Shown: positions 1 to 10,305 of the stretch, one piece after another
How positions within the stretch are numbered: the stretch's first letter is position 1
How the letters are laid out: each line of letters opens with the position of its first letter
Source: Lithodes maja
Taxonomy: Eukaryota; Arthropoda; Malacostraca; Decapoda; Lithodidae
Direction: 5' to 3'
Length of the DNA: 64,000 bases
Assembly (NCBI GenBank): GCA_037953745.1
Contig: JBAKBP010000756.1
Span: 124,001 to 188,000, forward strand
The notes under the pieces: model-generated
Told to the model about the DNA's origin: nothing
Databases searched by the model: none
The model's input: the letters and a program-made list of their open reading frames with translations, nothing else
Translations under genes and position numbers: made by a program

Positions 1-181
1 TTCTAGCGACAGTGGCAGCCTCGGCCCCACAACCGGCAGAGATGGTATCTCCTAGGTAAAACAAGTTGTTCACCAGCTCCAATGACTCATTGCCAAAGTT
101 CACAGCCACAGGATCATCACTTAACACAAGCTCGCCTTTGCACACTGCGCACTGAAATTTATCTAGTTTAATTAACTCCAT
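1..181 (-). pseudogene. LINE reverse transcriptase-like fragment (partial)
   Basis: Reading the minus strand from an ATG at 181, the frame stays open for 60 codons to the window edge. It begins with a short stretch holding a C-x2-C pair (CAVCKG) and ends in ELVNNLFYLGDTISAG followed by alternating A/E/A/A/R. The phrase 'L..V..F.YLGD.IS..G' is characteristic of the region downstream of the catalytic FADD box in non-LTR retrotransposon reverse transcriptases. I therefore read this as a fragment of a LINE or a host ORF derived from one. The rest lies outside the window, so whether it is intact cannot be judged. No promoter or splice context is recognisable. Confidence 0.45.
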
Positions 182-733
182 AGAATAATATATTCAATTG
201 CTGCTGTCCTTTGATATTATTTTATACTTATTACTGTATCCACTAAGTTTTCCAATCTCACATTTACAGCAAGTACACGTATATATAAAATATTAATATA
301 GAAACATAAATTTGAAGAAGAGTGTTACTTACATATGTAGAGTATATAATACCCATCCCCAAATGTCACAATAGTAATCAGCAGTTCTGTACACGCGACT
401 TTCAAATTCATGTCTCATAAACAGTATAATCTAACTTTATTTTGTAGCCTTACTTGCACTTTCTGCTATTCCATTCCTTCCTCTATTTTGTCCATTTCCT
501 TGCAACACATTCACATTCTAAGGCAGTAATTCTAATCTTTAGGAAGGGGGATCACACTCTTCCCTTCCATGTGTGCTTTTCAATGGGGAATGGGAAAGTG
601 AATCCCTTCCCTTCTTTTAAACTATGTGAGATTACTTCCCCTACCTTACATCATTTACAAACTGCTAATTACAGACCATTCCTATAGCTTTCAAATAACT
701 ATTAGAATATTTTCCTGATCTATGTGTATGATA
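182..733. other. AT-rich intergenic sequence, nothing recognised
   Basis: No convincing exon, RNA gene or repeat was recognised. A 77-codon open frame at 454-687 has no recognisable motif and is probably chance. Confidence 0.4.
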
Positions 734-744
734 TATACCTTGAG

Positions 745-1158
745 TTGTTGTTGTTGTTGTTGTTCCCCAAGCTGCCTGGCCGAACAGCCCCAAGGCCCTG
801 AGCAAGGCCAAGGCCATAACCGAGCGCCCCCACATAACCCTCCCCGCCGACCACAATAAAGCCTAGGTGACCGAAGCCACTCCATGGCGGGGAGCTGAGG
901 AGGGTGCGGAAATGCCCGGGAAACCAAAGCCCCACCCAGGGCCCTGTGTCCCTCAGCAATTATGAAGAGAAAGTTGAGGGGCAAGGGAAAAATGTGACGC
1001 TTTGGCTTCCAATCTTGGTAGATTGGGAGGTCAATCCACGTTAGAGACGCCGTCACTTGAGATCTAGAAAATATATAAGTAAAAGGAACAGTCAGAGTAA
1101 GCTATGGGTATGGCAGAGATTGCTCAGTTCTCACTCTGATAGACCAGCCCATCACCAT
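745..1158 (-). mobile_element. (AAC)n-tailed retroposon, copy 1 (short form)
   Basis: The minus-strand copy ends in an (AAC)n tail, seen as (GTT)n at 745-764. It is flanked by an 11-bp target-site duplication, TATACCTTGAG, at 734-744 and 1159-1169. The body is nearly identical to the copies at 13686, 25566, 38880 and 58919. This copy begins at the internal ATGGTGATGGG position and lacks the 5' module of the long forms. Confidence 0.85.
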
Positions 1159-1461
1159 TATACCTTGAGTTAGTTTATATACCTTACCTTACCTCATCTT
1201 GTAGCTAGAGTAGAAGAGAAGTTAATTCATTCTTATACCTTGCCTGATATTTTAATTTTAATTTTAATTATACTATAGTTATTTATAATCTTATCATAGT
1301 AAACAACAGGGAGACTATTTCCGGTGAAAAGTTATTGCCAAGGGAATTTTTTTTTTTTTTTTATACCCACCTGGGTGAATTATTACTCCATATACAAAAC
1401 TTACCTGATATTATCCCTTATCCAGAAATACTTATGTTTCTCCCAACCTACTCTACCCCAG

Positions 1462-1643
1462 GGCATGCCATACGGGTTCGACTACGCTGTGAACGACATG
1501 TACTCCGGCGTGGACTTCTCCCAGAAAGAGGAATCTGATGGGGACGTAGTGACTGGAGAATACAGGGTTCAACTCCCCGACGGCCGCCTGCAGATCGTTA
1601 CCTATACCGCGGACCATGAAAACGGATTCCAAGCTGAAGTCAG
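1462..1643 (+). CDS. Pro-resilin-like cuticle protein, RR-2 chitin-binding exon
   Basis: This internal exon encodes an almost complete Rebers-Riddiford chitin-binding domain. It starts GMPYGFDYAVNDMYSG, continues through EESDGDVVTGEYRVQLPDG and ends VTYTADHENGFQAEV. The spacing Y-x-F-x-Y, DGD-V-x-G-x-Y, PDG, V-x-Y-x-AD and GF-x-A-x-V fits the RR-2 type used in sclerotised arthropod cuticle and in resilin-type proteins. The acceptor is a pyrimidine tract ending CCCCAG at 1461 and the donor is CAG|GTGAGG at 1643/1644. Both are clean, and the exon opens in phase 0. The signal-peptide exon is not visible and probably lies left of the window. The protein would be secreted and bind chitin fibres through this domain. 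The assignment to cuticle protein is secure; calling it pro-resilin-like rests on the Gly-rich tail in the next exon. Confidence 0.88.
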
Positions 1644-1733
1644 GTGAGGTTCTGGAGAATTTAATGAGTTGAAAACATGATAGTGTGAAGTTTACTGAGT
1701 GTGTATTATGAGATGTATGTACTGTATGTATAT

Positions 1734-1908
1734 ACTCAGGCACATACCCCATTGCTGAGGGTTGCCTACAAAAGACAGAGCCTGAACAGAAACTACATTT
1801 AAAGTTCCTATTCTCATGGTCCGGAACCACTTTTGCGTTCCCTCGCCTGTTTCTCTGTCTCGTCGAGTAGGAGAATTATACAATGGAATGAGGATTCCTA
1901 GCCCCATA
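1734..1908 (-). mobile_element. RTE-derived internal-deletion element, copy 1 (in cuticle intron)
   Basis: On the minus strand this begins with sequence encoding MRIGTLNVVSV, the start of an RTE-type apurinic endonuclease domain. It then jumps directly to an RTE 3' tail ending GGGGTATGTGCCTGAG and a TATACA-rich end. A second copy with the same junction lies at 31261-31430. Confidence 0.6.
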
Positions 1909-1956
1909 AGATGATGGAATTATAAGGAATCTGATAGCTTTAGTTTCTTTACTGTG

Positions 1957-2107
1957 TTGGTGGTGTAATGGTTTAGATGCCTACGTCCTTGGTGAGGTGT
2001 CCCGAGTTCGAATCCCGGGAGGACCATATGCTTTCATTAAAAATGTATTCAAGGGTGCATTGGGGTTTGTAATGGAGGATCAATATTAAGAACGGGGTGT
2101 TCCTTAC
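1957..2107 (+). mobile_element. tRNA-headed SINE family A, copy 1 (in cuticle intron)
   Basis: The head shows an RNA polymerase III A box (TGTAATGGTTTAGATGCC) and a B box (GAGTTCGAATCCC) ending GGAGGACCA, as in a tRNA. It is followed by a non-tRNA body (CATATGCTTTCATTA...) ending AAGAACGGGGTGTT. The same body occurs at 3618-3727 (minus) and 30146-30650, so this is a SINE and not a tRNA gene. Confidence 0.7.
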
Positions 2108-2153
2108 AAATTATAATATGTAGCCTGATCTTAATTTTTACCTTTCCTTCCAG

Positions 2154-2655
2154 ATACGAGGGTGAGGCGCAGTACCCATCAAGCAACACAGGCAATGGTT
2201 ATGGTAATGGTGGTGGTAATAATGGTGGCGGCGGTGGTTATAGTGGACAACAACAACCAAAACAAAATGGTGGCGGAGGATATGATGGTAGAAACGGTGG
2301 CGGTGGAAATGGTGGGGGACATAGCGGAAGTGGTGGTGGTGGTGGAAATGGTGGAGGATATGGTGGTAATGGCGGAGGAGGTGGTGGTGGTGGTGGTGGT
2401 GGAAATGGTGGCGGATATGGTGGTAATGGTGGTGGTGGTGGCGGACAAGGCGGAAATGGTGGTGGAAATGGCGGAGGATATGGTGGTAATGGTGGTGGAG
2501 GATCTAGCAACACTGGAGGAGGGAACAATGGAGGTGGAAATAACAACAATGGTTACGGAGACAACGGGAATAACAGCGTGTTTGTGAGCTCACCGTCACA
2601 GTCGTACGGCACCCCAACCCAGGGTCAGGGTTCCGGGTACGGCCGAAGGAAGTAA
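2154..2655 (+). CDS. Pro-resilin-like cuticle protein, terminal glycine-rich exon
   Basis: The acceptor CCTTCCAG ends at 2153 and completes the split Arg codon (AG|A). The frame then reads YEGEAQYPSS, a conserved sequence following RR domains in crustacean pro-resilin-like proteins. About 130 residues follow that are dominated by GGG, GGN, GGY and NN repeats. The end is SYGTPTQGQGSGYGRRK and a TAA stop at 2653-2655. Such Gly/Asn/Tyr-rich tails are known to give resilin-like elasticity, with Tyr available for dityrosine cross-links. Only this frame continues the RR domain across the splice. The other open frames over the same bases read the GGT/GGA codons as Met/Val/Glu or Pro/Thr and are shadows. 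The GGTGGTGG runs are prone to slippage, so tail length probably varies between alleles. Confidence 0.85.
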
Positions 2656-2860
2656 ACGTTGTAGCGTCTTGGTATCTCCTGGCTGAAGTTCGGTTTACAC
2701 ATTTCTGTTTTCAAAGACGTGAATGATAACGCATTTAGACAATTCTACGCAGCTTATGAAGGATCTGTGGTAGTTAAAAGGTTTAATCAAGATAGTTTAA
2801 AGCCTTATAATTTTCTAGAGATCCATCTTAAATTCAGTAAAATCGATTAGTAGTAGCCAA

Positions 2861-2866
2861 AATAAA
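2861..2866 (+). terminator. Polyadenylation signal of the cuticle gene
   Basis: AATAAA occurs 206 bases after the stop codon, in an overlapping AATAAAATAAAG context. It is the first canonical hexamer downstream of the terminal exon. The stretch 2656-2900 is read as the 3' UTR. Confidence 0.55.
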
Positions 2867-2919
2867 ATAAAGATGTCAACGATACAGGTTTTAAATAAGT
2901 GTAGCAATATTATATGTAC

Positions 2920-3094
2920 AAAAAAAAAAAAAAAAAAAAAAAAAATCTTTACAATAATGCTCTAAACATTCTGGAAGTGGGTCGAAAGCTTGCGATAATA
3001 CCTCACAGACGTATGCTTCACCCGGTTCATTCCGTTCACACAAGAATATATACCTGTACAGCTCACCAGTATAAAGATTGTTTTTTCCTAAAGT
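2920..3094. mobile_element. GTAC-flanked MITE, uninterrupted copy
   Basis: GTAC lies at each end (2916-2919 and 3095-3098). The inner end sequences ATCTTTACA and the inverse AAGATTGTTTTTT match the element that carries the PIF/Harbinger insertion at 52317-54524. The A-run at 2920-2945 has expanded. This copy shows the empty site TCTTTACAATAATGCTC. Confidence 0.65.
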
Positions 3095-3448
3095 GTACAG
3101 TACAGTACTTTCATCTGCATATCAAGTTATTATACCAAGAAAATTAAGCCAGGAGATCCATAACTACTGCTGTTCCATACCTCTCAAGCATTGTGTGTAT
3201 GTGTGTTACCTTGTGCCAATAGTTATATTATATATATTTTTCTACGTAGTGCTTCTGCCCCTCCGACTCACACACCGACACTAATGGAAGGTAGTCTTAA
3301 TCAGACTTAATGCCTTAAGTACAAAGGCATCGTTTACATTTAATTCTGGCTAACATTAGACTGCATAATTTCATTCAAATTAGGAAGGATCCCTGAAAAA
3401 CTAAGATACTCATACATTCAACTACCAGTGATGTTTCCTAAAATGCAT

Positions 3449-3488
<40 letters not shown>

Positions 3489-3617
3489 TGTATATATATA
3501 TTATTACTGAACCCCAGAACAAAAATAAGGTTAAGACCATCTCCATTAAGCCACTCATACAAAAGGAAATCTCTGGCATTAATTGTTAATCTTTCTGCAG
3601 TTTTAATATCTATAATA

Positions 3618-3795
3618 CGTAACACCCCGTTCTTAACATTAATCATCCATTACAAACCCCAATGTACTTAAATAAACTAATGAAATCATATGGTCCTCTG
3701 GGATTCGAACTCGGGACACTAACGGGGTGGGATCGAACTGCTGACCCATCAATCAGCAATTAGATGCGCTACCGACCTTACCACGGCCTGCGGCA
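3618..3795 (-). mobile_element. SINE family A joined to a second tRNA-like unit
   Basis: The minus strand holds the family A body and B box (GAGTTCGAATCCC) at 3618-3727. Directly beside it (3728-3795) is a second tRNA-like unit with a GGTCGGTAGCGC A-box region and a CAGTTCGATCCC B box. The two heads are adjacent, giving a dimeric arrangement. Confidence 0.5.
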
Positions 3796-4051
3796 TAGCG
3801 TTAAAAACTGCATCATCATATTATCATTGTTATTTGTTAGAATTTGTGAAGACAGATTTCCTTGTACTGTAGAGTGGCTTGGTGTCGACGAATTACTCGA
3901 CAATCACACAGCTATTTATTTTTATACCTTAAATCGGCTAATGCCACTCACGTTATATTTTTGTATTACTAAATAGTATGAAATAAAAAATACCTATAAT
4001 ATGTCTTTCATTAGTCCGAATATAATAGAATCGCCAGTTAACTCTAACCTC

Positions 4052-4291
4052 CAATTGCCGACTTTCGAGTTTCGTTCTACTGTAGGCCTATAAGGAAGTT
4101 GGAGCTGTAGACATCGATAGTTAACAGAATTTACTGCTAAAATATGGTCGTAGTACATTTATAAATACATAAAACCCAATTCAACATAACATTTATCCAT
4201 CAGCAACGTACATAATTATTGCATTTCTGTTTAATATCGATGTTTACGGCTCCAACTTCCTTATAGCCTGAAACTCGCAAGTGGTCAATTT
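4052..4291. mobile_element. Long-TIR MITE (CTATAAGGAAGTTGGAG family), copy 1
   Basis: The ends are inverted repeats of about 60 bp containing TATAAGGAAGTTGGAGC and its inverse GCTCCAACTTCCTTATA, with ATCGAT inside each arm. The total is about 240 bp. Confidence 0.75.
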
Positions 4292-4421
4292 CTGCATAGT
4301 ACGGCCATTTTAGGGAGAGGTTTGTAGTTTGTTCCCTAGACCTCCATCAAGCTTAATATAATAAAGTACTCTGTATATTCAGGCTTTCGATACCTTAGCT
4401 CAGCCTTATACAGTACAGTAC

Positions 4422-5484
4422 AATTGACCACTTGCGAGTTTCAGGCTATAAGGAAGTTGGAGTTGTGAACATCGATATTAAAGATAAATGCAATAATAAT
4501 GTGAGTTTCTGATGGATTAAAAGTATGATAAATCTGGTTTTATGTATTTATAAATGTATAATGACCGTGTTTTATGTATTTATAAATGTATAATGACCGT
4601 GTTTTATGTATTTATAAATGTATAATGACCCGTGTTTTATGTATTTATAAATGTATAATGACCGTGTTTTATGTATTTATAAATGTATAATGACCGTGTT
4701 TTATGTATTTATAAATGTATAATGACCGTGTTTTATGTATTTATAAATGTATAATGACCGTGTTTTATGTATTTATAAATGTATAATGACCGTGTTTTAT
4801 GTATTTATAAATGTATAATGACCCGTGTTTTATGTATTTATAAATGTATAATGACCGTGTTTTATGTATTTATAAATGTATAATGACCGTGTTTTATGTA
4901 TTTATAAATGTATAATGACCGTGTTTTATGTATTTATAAATGTATAATGACCGTGTTTTATGTATTTATAAATGTATAATGACCGTGTTTTATGTATTTA
5001 TAAATGTATAATGACCGTGTTTTATGTATTTATAAATGTATAATGACCGTGTTTTATGTATTTATAAATGTATAATGACCGTGTTTTATGTATTTATAAA
5101 TGTATAATGACCGTGTTTTATGTATTTATAAATGTATAATGACCCGTGTTTTATGTATTTATAAATGTATAATGACCGTGTTTTATGTATTTATAAATGT
5201 ATAATGACCGTGTTTTATGTATTTATAAATGTATAATGACCGTGTTTTATGTATTTATAAATGTATAATGACCGTGTTTTATGTATTTATAAATGTATAA
5301 TGACCGTGTTTTATGTATTTATAAATGTATAATGACCGTGTATTATGTATTTATAAATGTATAATGACCGTGTTTTATGTATTTATAAATGTATAATGAC
5401 CGTGTTTTAGCTGATAATTCTGCTAAATATTGACGGCCACAGCTCCAACTTCCTTATAGCCTAAAACTCGCAAGTGGCCAATTG
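4422..5484. mobile_element. Long-TIR MITE, copy 2, inflated by an internal minisatellite
   Basis: The same terminal inverted repeats as copy 1 are seen at 4422-4485 and 5425-5484, each flanked by CAATTG. The interior is a tandem array that makes this copy 1.06 kb long, against about 230 bp for its relatives. Confidence 0.8.
4536..5410. repeat. 32-bp minisatellite, about 27 units
   Basis: The unit TATTTATAAATGTATAATGA plus CCGTGTTTTATG is repeated head to tail, essentially without divergence. Three units carry an extra C (GACCCGTG) and one has TATTATG. The related MITE at 24003-24229 holds a single diverged unit at the same place. Confidence 0.9.
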
Positions 5485-5489
5485 AACTG

Positions 5490-5635
5490 AATAATCTATT
5501 TTTATTAATTTCACTCCAACACCAAACACCTCCCAATGAAACTAATTAAAAGCATGTGATCTACCAGGATTCAAACCTGGGTTACCACATACAGATTTTA
5601 AATACTCTAACCATTACACTATCAAGACAGTTAAA
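5490..5635 (-). mobile_element. tRNA-headed SINE, family A-like, minus copy
   Basis: The reverse strand shows an A box (TAGTGTAATGGTTAGAG) and a B box (CAGGTTTGAATCCTGG), followed by the CATGCTTTTAATTAGTTTCATT body. Confidence 0.55.
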
Positions 5636-5785
5636 AAAAATCTTCAGCAACATGCATAACATCACACGACACTTCAAAAATTGATCTAAATTCATGTAGG
5701 CCTACATACATTTCAAATATACAAAATTATTTGATAAGTGAAAAAGTAAGTACTGTATTGTGAAATAATTAGACAACATACATAA

Positions 5786-6070
5786 TCTATCTATCTATCT
5801 ATTTACTCAGGCCCAATCCACATTTTTTCAAATTTTGTTTTCTGGGGGTAGCCGATTCGAGACAGAGCCCAAATAGGAACCCAAAAAAATGAAGGCCCAG
5901 AGACAAAGGATCACCAAGGTCACTCCAGCACTCCCCCGGCCCCTAACCTCCCGGAGAAGTTCCGGTCTCAGCAGGCAGACTTGCAGCGAAGCCCTACCAC
6001 CACAAGCCCACCCACCACACATCCAGGCGGTGCGCCTGGTTCATATAAACTCTCTCCCCGGGTTATATAA
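5786..6070 (-). mobile_element. 5'-truncated RTE-type LINE with (TAGA)n tail
   Basis: The 3' end reads GGGCCTGAG then (TAGA)n on the minus strand (5786-5810). The rest matches the 3' UTR seen at 62300-62591. The flanks GTGAAATAATTAGACA at 5760 and 6071 form a long target-site duplication. Confidence 0.75.
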
Positions 6071-6099
6071 AGTGAAATAATTAGACACAATATATAATC

Positions 6100-6760
6100 A
6101 CATGATACATATATACAGTACATACAACATACAATGGTTTAGCGTAATTTTTCCATTAAATGCATTGTAACGGCTCAGATGGGGTTGCCTTTCAGTAGTT
6201 GGAGTGTACTGTAGTACAATAAAGTCCCGCCACAGCACTGCCCCACCAAGTCATCACTGTGGCTGATGGTATAGTGCTAACCGTGCCTCAGCAAGACTCA
6301 ACAGAGTCCCCCTGCAGTATCTGCAACCACACCAGCCTTAACAGTGTTACAAAATAACAGCACCATAACAAGACTCTACTGTATATTAGGCAATTTGGAC
6401 TATAGAACACAAAAGTCCTGCCCCAACACTGTTTCAACATGCAAACACTGTTGCCGACACATAATATACCGTAGTGTTTATTCTAAAGACATGATAGGCT
6501 TGGCTTTTCCTTGAGCCTTCTATGAGAAAGTTTAATTCTATCTAAGTTTTAGAATTTTCTTAATATAAAACACATCAGAGCTGTTCTTATTCTTAGGTCC
6601 AAAAGGGGTAGTACGAAAACAAACATTCATAAGATTTTTTTTAATACTTCTGCTCTTGAATAAAACACTACAACTTCTATTGCATAACAAACGGGGTTAG
6701 AAAAATAGTTTAAATTCCCTAGAGCAATCAATTTAAATAAAAATAAAAAACTGTATTGAA
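6100..6760. other. Non-coding sequence with a diffuse repeat
   Basis: Part of this stretch (about 6225-6350) resembles 32995-33150 (ATCACTGTGGCTGAT, GTGCTACAA and similar words). It is therefore probably an old interspersed repeat. No coding potential was recognised. Confidence 0.4.
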
Positions 6761-6864
6761 TATTAGACCACCGGACGACTCGACCAGTAGACCATTTCAA
6801 CCGGTAGCTCTCAACCAGTGACAAAGAACCAGGGAATACTAGGTCACTTATTTGGCCGACTGTC

Positions 6865-7055
6865 CAGGTCTCCCTCACTATCCGATGCTCCGATTTACGA
6901 TATTATTATATAGTTTTTAGGCGTTTGTGTTTGGGTTTAGGCTGGTCCGACGACGCATCCCATTTACCCCACTAGTTTTAGGGTTCGCTATACGATTATT
7001 CTATTTAAGATCGGGTTTCAGGAACGTAACCCAATCGTAAATCGAGGGAGACATG
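6865..7055. mobile_element. Pogo-type MITE (CAGGTCTCCCTC family), copy 1
   Basis: The terminal inverted repeats CAGGTCTCCCTC and GAGGGAGACATG are followed inward by ATTTACGAT motifs. Related copies lie at 24914-25092 and 32398-32579. The ends are next to TA. Confidence 0.7.
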
Positions 7056-7243
7056 TACATATTTTTTAATTGCCACCGGTTGAGAGATACTAGTTGGAAA
7101 CTGGGTTACTGGTCGAATCCTCGGGCACCTAAATATTCCCATCAAATATTCAGAACTTTGCGTTAACAATAAATCATTGTACGAATACCAACAGTTCTAA
7201 TATTTACCGGTTTCTTTAAACCCTTCTTATACCGCCGACGTCT

Positions 7244-7870
7244 TTAACCCGTTCAGTACCAGGGACGCCCTTTCCATCATATTCTGGAAACTACTAGACG
7301 ATTTTATTCAGCTTAGGAAGGACCTCTAGCAATAATATGGCTTCAAACTATCTCAACCAACCCTTTTAACTGCCACAGATCCTCCTTAACCTCTGAAGTG
7401 CGCACGGGGGTAAATGAAAACGTCCCCCTGTGCTGACGTATTTGAGGTTTTTCGTCACTAAAATATTCATTGTACCATTAATAGCATTAATAATTATCCA
7501 TATGCGCCTATTATGGGTTGATTATAAAGGTATTAACCTGAAACAACAATAAAACGAGTGAAAACAGCGTTTGGATGGTCAAAATCGGAGATATAGCCCG
7601 CGAGTTGTATAATCTATGGGTGAGGCAAACTCCTTTCCCGCCAATTTCCCCCAAGGCCACTGAGACACAGTCGATCGATACTCTCTCTCTCTCTCTTGCA
7701 CTCGATGGCCATCAGTGATGACAACACCCTGCTTGCAACTCGCTAATGTTAGCACGAAAATATACCTCAGAATAAGGGAATAATAGGGAAAATAGGTGAT
7801 AACTGAGGAATAGGAGGAAAGTGGGGAAGGAGGGGAGGTAGAGGACTGAGATTTTGCATGGCCCAGGGGC

Positions 7871-7916
<46 letters not shown>

Positions 7917-8093
7917 TTTTTTTTTCGATGTAAAAAGTTGATTTTTAGTTTTACTTACTCCAGAGAGTCTTCCCGCAGTCCGCCGGCCGAACTCTAAAGA
8001 GTCTTCCCGCAGTTCCCGGGTTAAGCTGCTTAATATCGTCAAAATGTAGCTAGAATAAAATATAACACACGTCGCTGGTACTCAAAAGGTTAA
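7244..8093. mobile_element. TTAA MITE (GTACCAGNGACGTC family), split by another TTAA element
   Basis: TTAACCCGTTCAGTACC at the left and GGTACTCAAAAGGTTAA at the right are inverted ends. The two halves are separated by the element at 7387-8024, inserted at an internal TTAA. Confidence 0.8.
7387..8024 (-). mobile_element. piggyBac-like TTAA MITE (CCCGGGANCTGCGG family), copy 1
   Basis: It is flanked by TTAA on both sides. The end AACTGCGGGAAGACTC and the other end AGTGCGCACGGGGG match the copies at 40962, 42356 and 57081. It contains a long A/T run at 7875-7925. Confidence 0.75.
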
Positions 8094-8352
8094 TATCATT
8101 CAAAACACATCACCAGTACCGTAGGGGTTGCCCCTTTCAAGATCTGACTGCGCATTTCTTTTCCGTTTTCTGGCTATTATTGGACGCTTTTACTTAAATT
8201 AGGAAGGGTATATGGAAGTCAGAGGGTTAATTGATACAGTCTTTACCATTTTACTACCCACAGATCCTTCCTAAACTGTACACAATCGTCTAACGAACGC
8301 CAGAATAAAGTGTCAAACCGCGACACCATCTCCAAAGGGTTCAGTTACATTA

Positions 8353-8624
8353 CAGTAGGGTCTCGTAAGATGCGAGATCTTAAGATGCGATTCGCATAAG
8401 ATGCGAGGACCCCCAAATAATAAATAAATTATTTTAAGATGCGAGAATGACCATAATTTGCGAATCGGAGGCTCAAAGTGGGCTAAATCCGAGGAGAAAC
8501 CTTAAGATGCGAAAAAAAATGTTTAAATGCGAGCCTTAGGCGGGACGTTTTTCCGTATTTTTACGTGATCGTAAGATGCGGACGCATCCATCGACCATAA
8601 ACTCGCATCTTACGAGACCCTACT
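8353..8624. mobile_element. Pogo/Tigger-type MITE (CAGTAGGGTCTCG)
   Basis: The terminal inverted repeats CAGTAGGGTCTCGTAAGATG and CATCTTACGAGACCCTACT enclose about 230 bp rich in AAGATGCGA words. There is a TA target at the left end. Confidence 0.75.
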
Positions 8625-8902
8625 TTTTCTTATTGCTATATTAAAACGAGAACTTATGGTACAATCGAAGAATTATTAGCTCTCTCGTCCATTAAATCTA
8701 TATCACTACCTTGGAGAAGAAAAGAAAAATATATAAAATACTAATAATCTTGATGAAGAAAAATGTGTATAAGAAAAATAACCTATGAAAAGAAACGAAA
8801 ACAAAATGTACTGTATAAGAAAAATTACCTATGAGAAGAAACTAAAAAAAATATATAATAAAAATAATTACAGTGGGCATAATACTGTACTAATAAAAGT
8901 AG

Positions 8903-9116
8903 TTGACCCGTTCAGTACCAGGGGCGTCCTTTTCATCACATTCTGGCAACTATTAAGACAATTTTATTCAGCTTGGGAAGGAGCTCTAGCAATAATAAGG
9001 CTTCCAACTATCTCCACCAACCCTTTTAGCTACCACAGAACCTTCCTAAGCTGCTCAAAATCGTCTAAATAAAGCTAAAATAAAAAATAACACGTCGCTG
9101 GTACTCGAAGGGTTAA
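8903..9116. mobile_element. TTAA MITE, 210-bp family
   Basis: The ends are GACCCGTTCAGTACCAG and CTGGTACTCGAAGGGTTAA. The interior contains GACNATTTTATTCAGCTT and the family word CTTCCTAAGCTGC. Confidence 0.8.
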
Positions 9117-9310
9117 GATAAATTGCATAAATACAAATAAAATACCTCCCCTTAATAATTAACAAATAGGATCAATAGAAAATAGTAGAAAATTATGAAA
9201 GCTTATACTAAACACTATTATAAGATCCATAACAAAATAGCTGTATCGTCGCCATGGCAACGTATTGCTATTGAATATAAGGGAGATAAAGTCAGTTTGG
9301 CCACACTCCT

Positions 9311-9618
9311 TAAAGGTGGTGGTGCATGGGTTGAGCTAAACATGGAATAATAATCGCCAACCTGCACATAATTATCTTGCAAAATGCAATGGCACTGGAC
9401 CTGTGACGTCACAGAAGTATCCTCATCGCGGACTGGATGGTGGACTTACACTCCTATGACGTCACAAGTCCGGTGTAGACGATCCACAAAATCCTTTATA
9501 CCATTGTTAATAATTATTTCAGGGCCATTGCATTTTGCAATATACAGTAATTATGTGCAGGTTGGCGATTATTATTCCATGTTTAGCTCAACCCATGCAC
9601 CAACACCTTTTAAGGGGC
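9311..9618. mobile_element. MITE with ~85-bp terminal inverted repeats
   Basis: The left arm (GGTGCATGGGTTGAGC...TTGCAAAATGCAATGG) and the right arm (CCATTGCATTTTGCAA...GCTCAACCCATGCACC) are inverse copies. They enclose two CCTATGACGTCACA-like words. Confidence 0.75.
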
Positions 9619-9718
9619 CCACCTCGTTTTGTTTATTCTCTCTCTCTCTGGGTTGTATCCATTCGTCCCATACTTAATCCATAGGCAACATTACTGAATA
9701 TACAATATAGTACAAAAT

Positions 9719-9914
9719 TATCTGGATACAGTGGTATCTGGATACAGTGGTATCTGGATACAGTGGTATCTGGATACAGTGGTATCTGGATACAGTGGTA
9801 TCTGGATACAGTGGTATCTGGATACAGTGGTATCTGGATACAGTGGTATCTGGATACAGTGGTATCTGGATACAGTGGTATCTGGATACAGTGGTATCTG
9901 GATACAGTGGTATC
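9719..9914. repeat. 16-bp minisatellite, about 12 units, from a Tigger terminus
   Basis: The unit GGATACAGTGGTATCT is repeated perfectly, and the last unit runs straight into the Tigger-type element at 9905. The unit contains TA plus CAGTGGTATCT, which is exactly that element's target and first bases. Confidence 0.9.
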
Positions 9915-10130
9915 TCGCATCTAACGCATTTGCATCTAACGACCCTATTGGAGCTCTACCCGATCTCAATCTAACGAACCAAAATCCATATCTAACGGCA
10001 ATTATTCTGGGTGCCCGGTATCGAATTTACAAATTTCCCGCCAAATAGGCCTACCGTACTGAGCTAAGTGGCGTCAGTCCAGTCCGCCCCGCGCCTTAGG
10101 CCTACATTACTCAACCCAACTCAATCTTTT

Positions 10131-10290
10131 GTTGTGTTACTCGCCCCAACCTTAAGCTTTTGTTGTGTTACTCGCCCCAACCTTAAGCTTTTGTTGTGTT
10201 ACTCGCCCCAACCTTAAGCTTTTGTTGTGTTACTCGCCCCAACCTTAAGCTTTTGTTGTGTTACTCGCCCCAACCTTAAGCTTTTGTTGT
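10131..10290. repeat. 31-bp tandem repeat, 5 units
   Basis: The unit GTTGTGTTACTCGCCCCAAC plus CTTAAGCTTTT recurs at 10131, 10162, 10193, 10224 and 10255. It lies directly upstream of the transposase remnant and inside the Tigger-type element. Confidence 0.9.
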
Positions 10291-10305
10291 GTTACGCCTT
10301 TTGTG

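Noticed and set aside
1961..2030. tRNA gene
   Set aside because: The A and B boxes are present, but the same unit with the same non-tRNA body recurs elsewhere in the window, so it is a SINE head.
2162..2587. Met/Val/Glu-rich and Pro-rich open frames over the Gly-rich exon
   Set aside because: They are shadows of GGT/GGA repeats. Only the Gly/Asn/Tyr frame continues the RR-2 domain across the splice.
4536..5410. Regular 32-bp direct repeats resembling a CRISPR array
   Set aside because: Units abut with no unique spacers, and the host is eukaryotic. It is a minisatellite inside a MITE.
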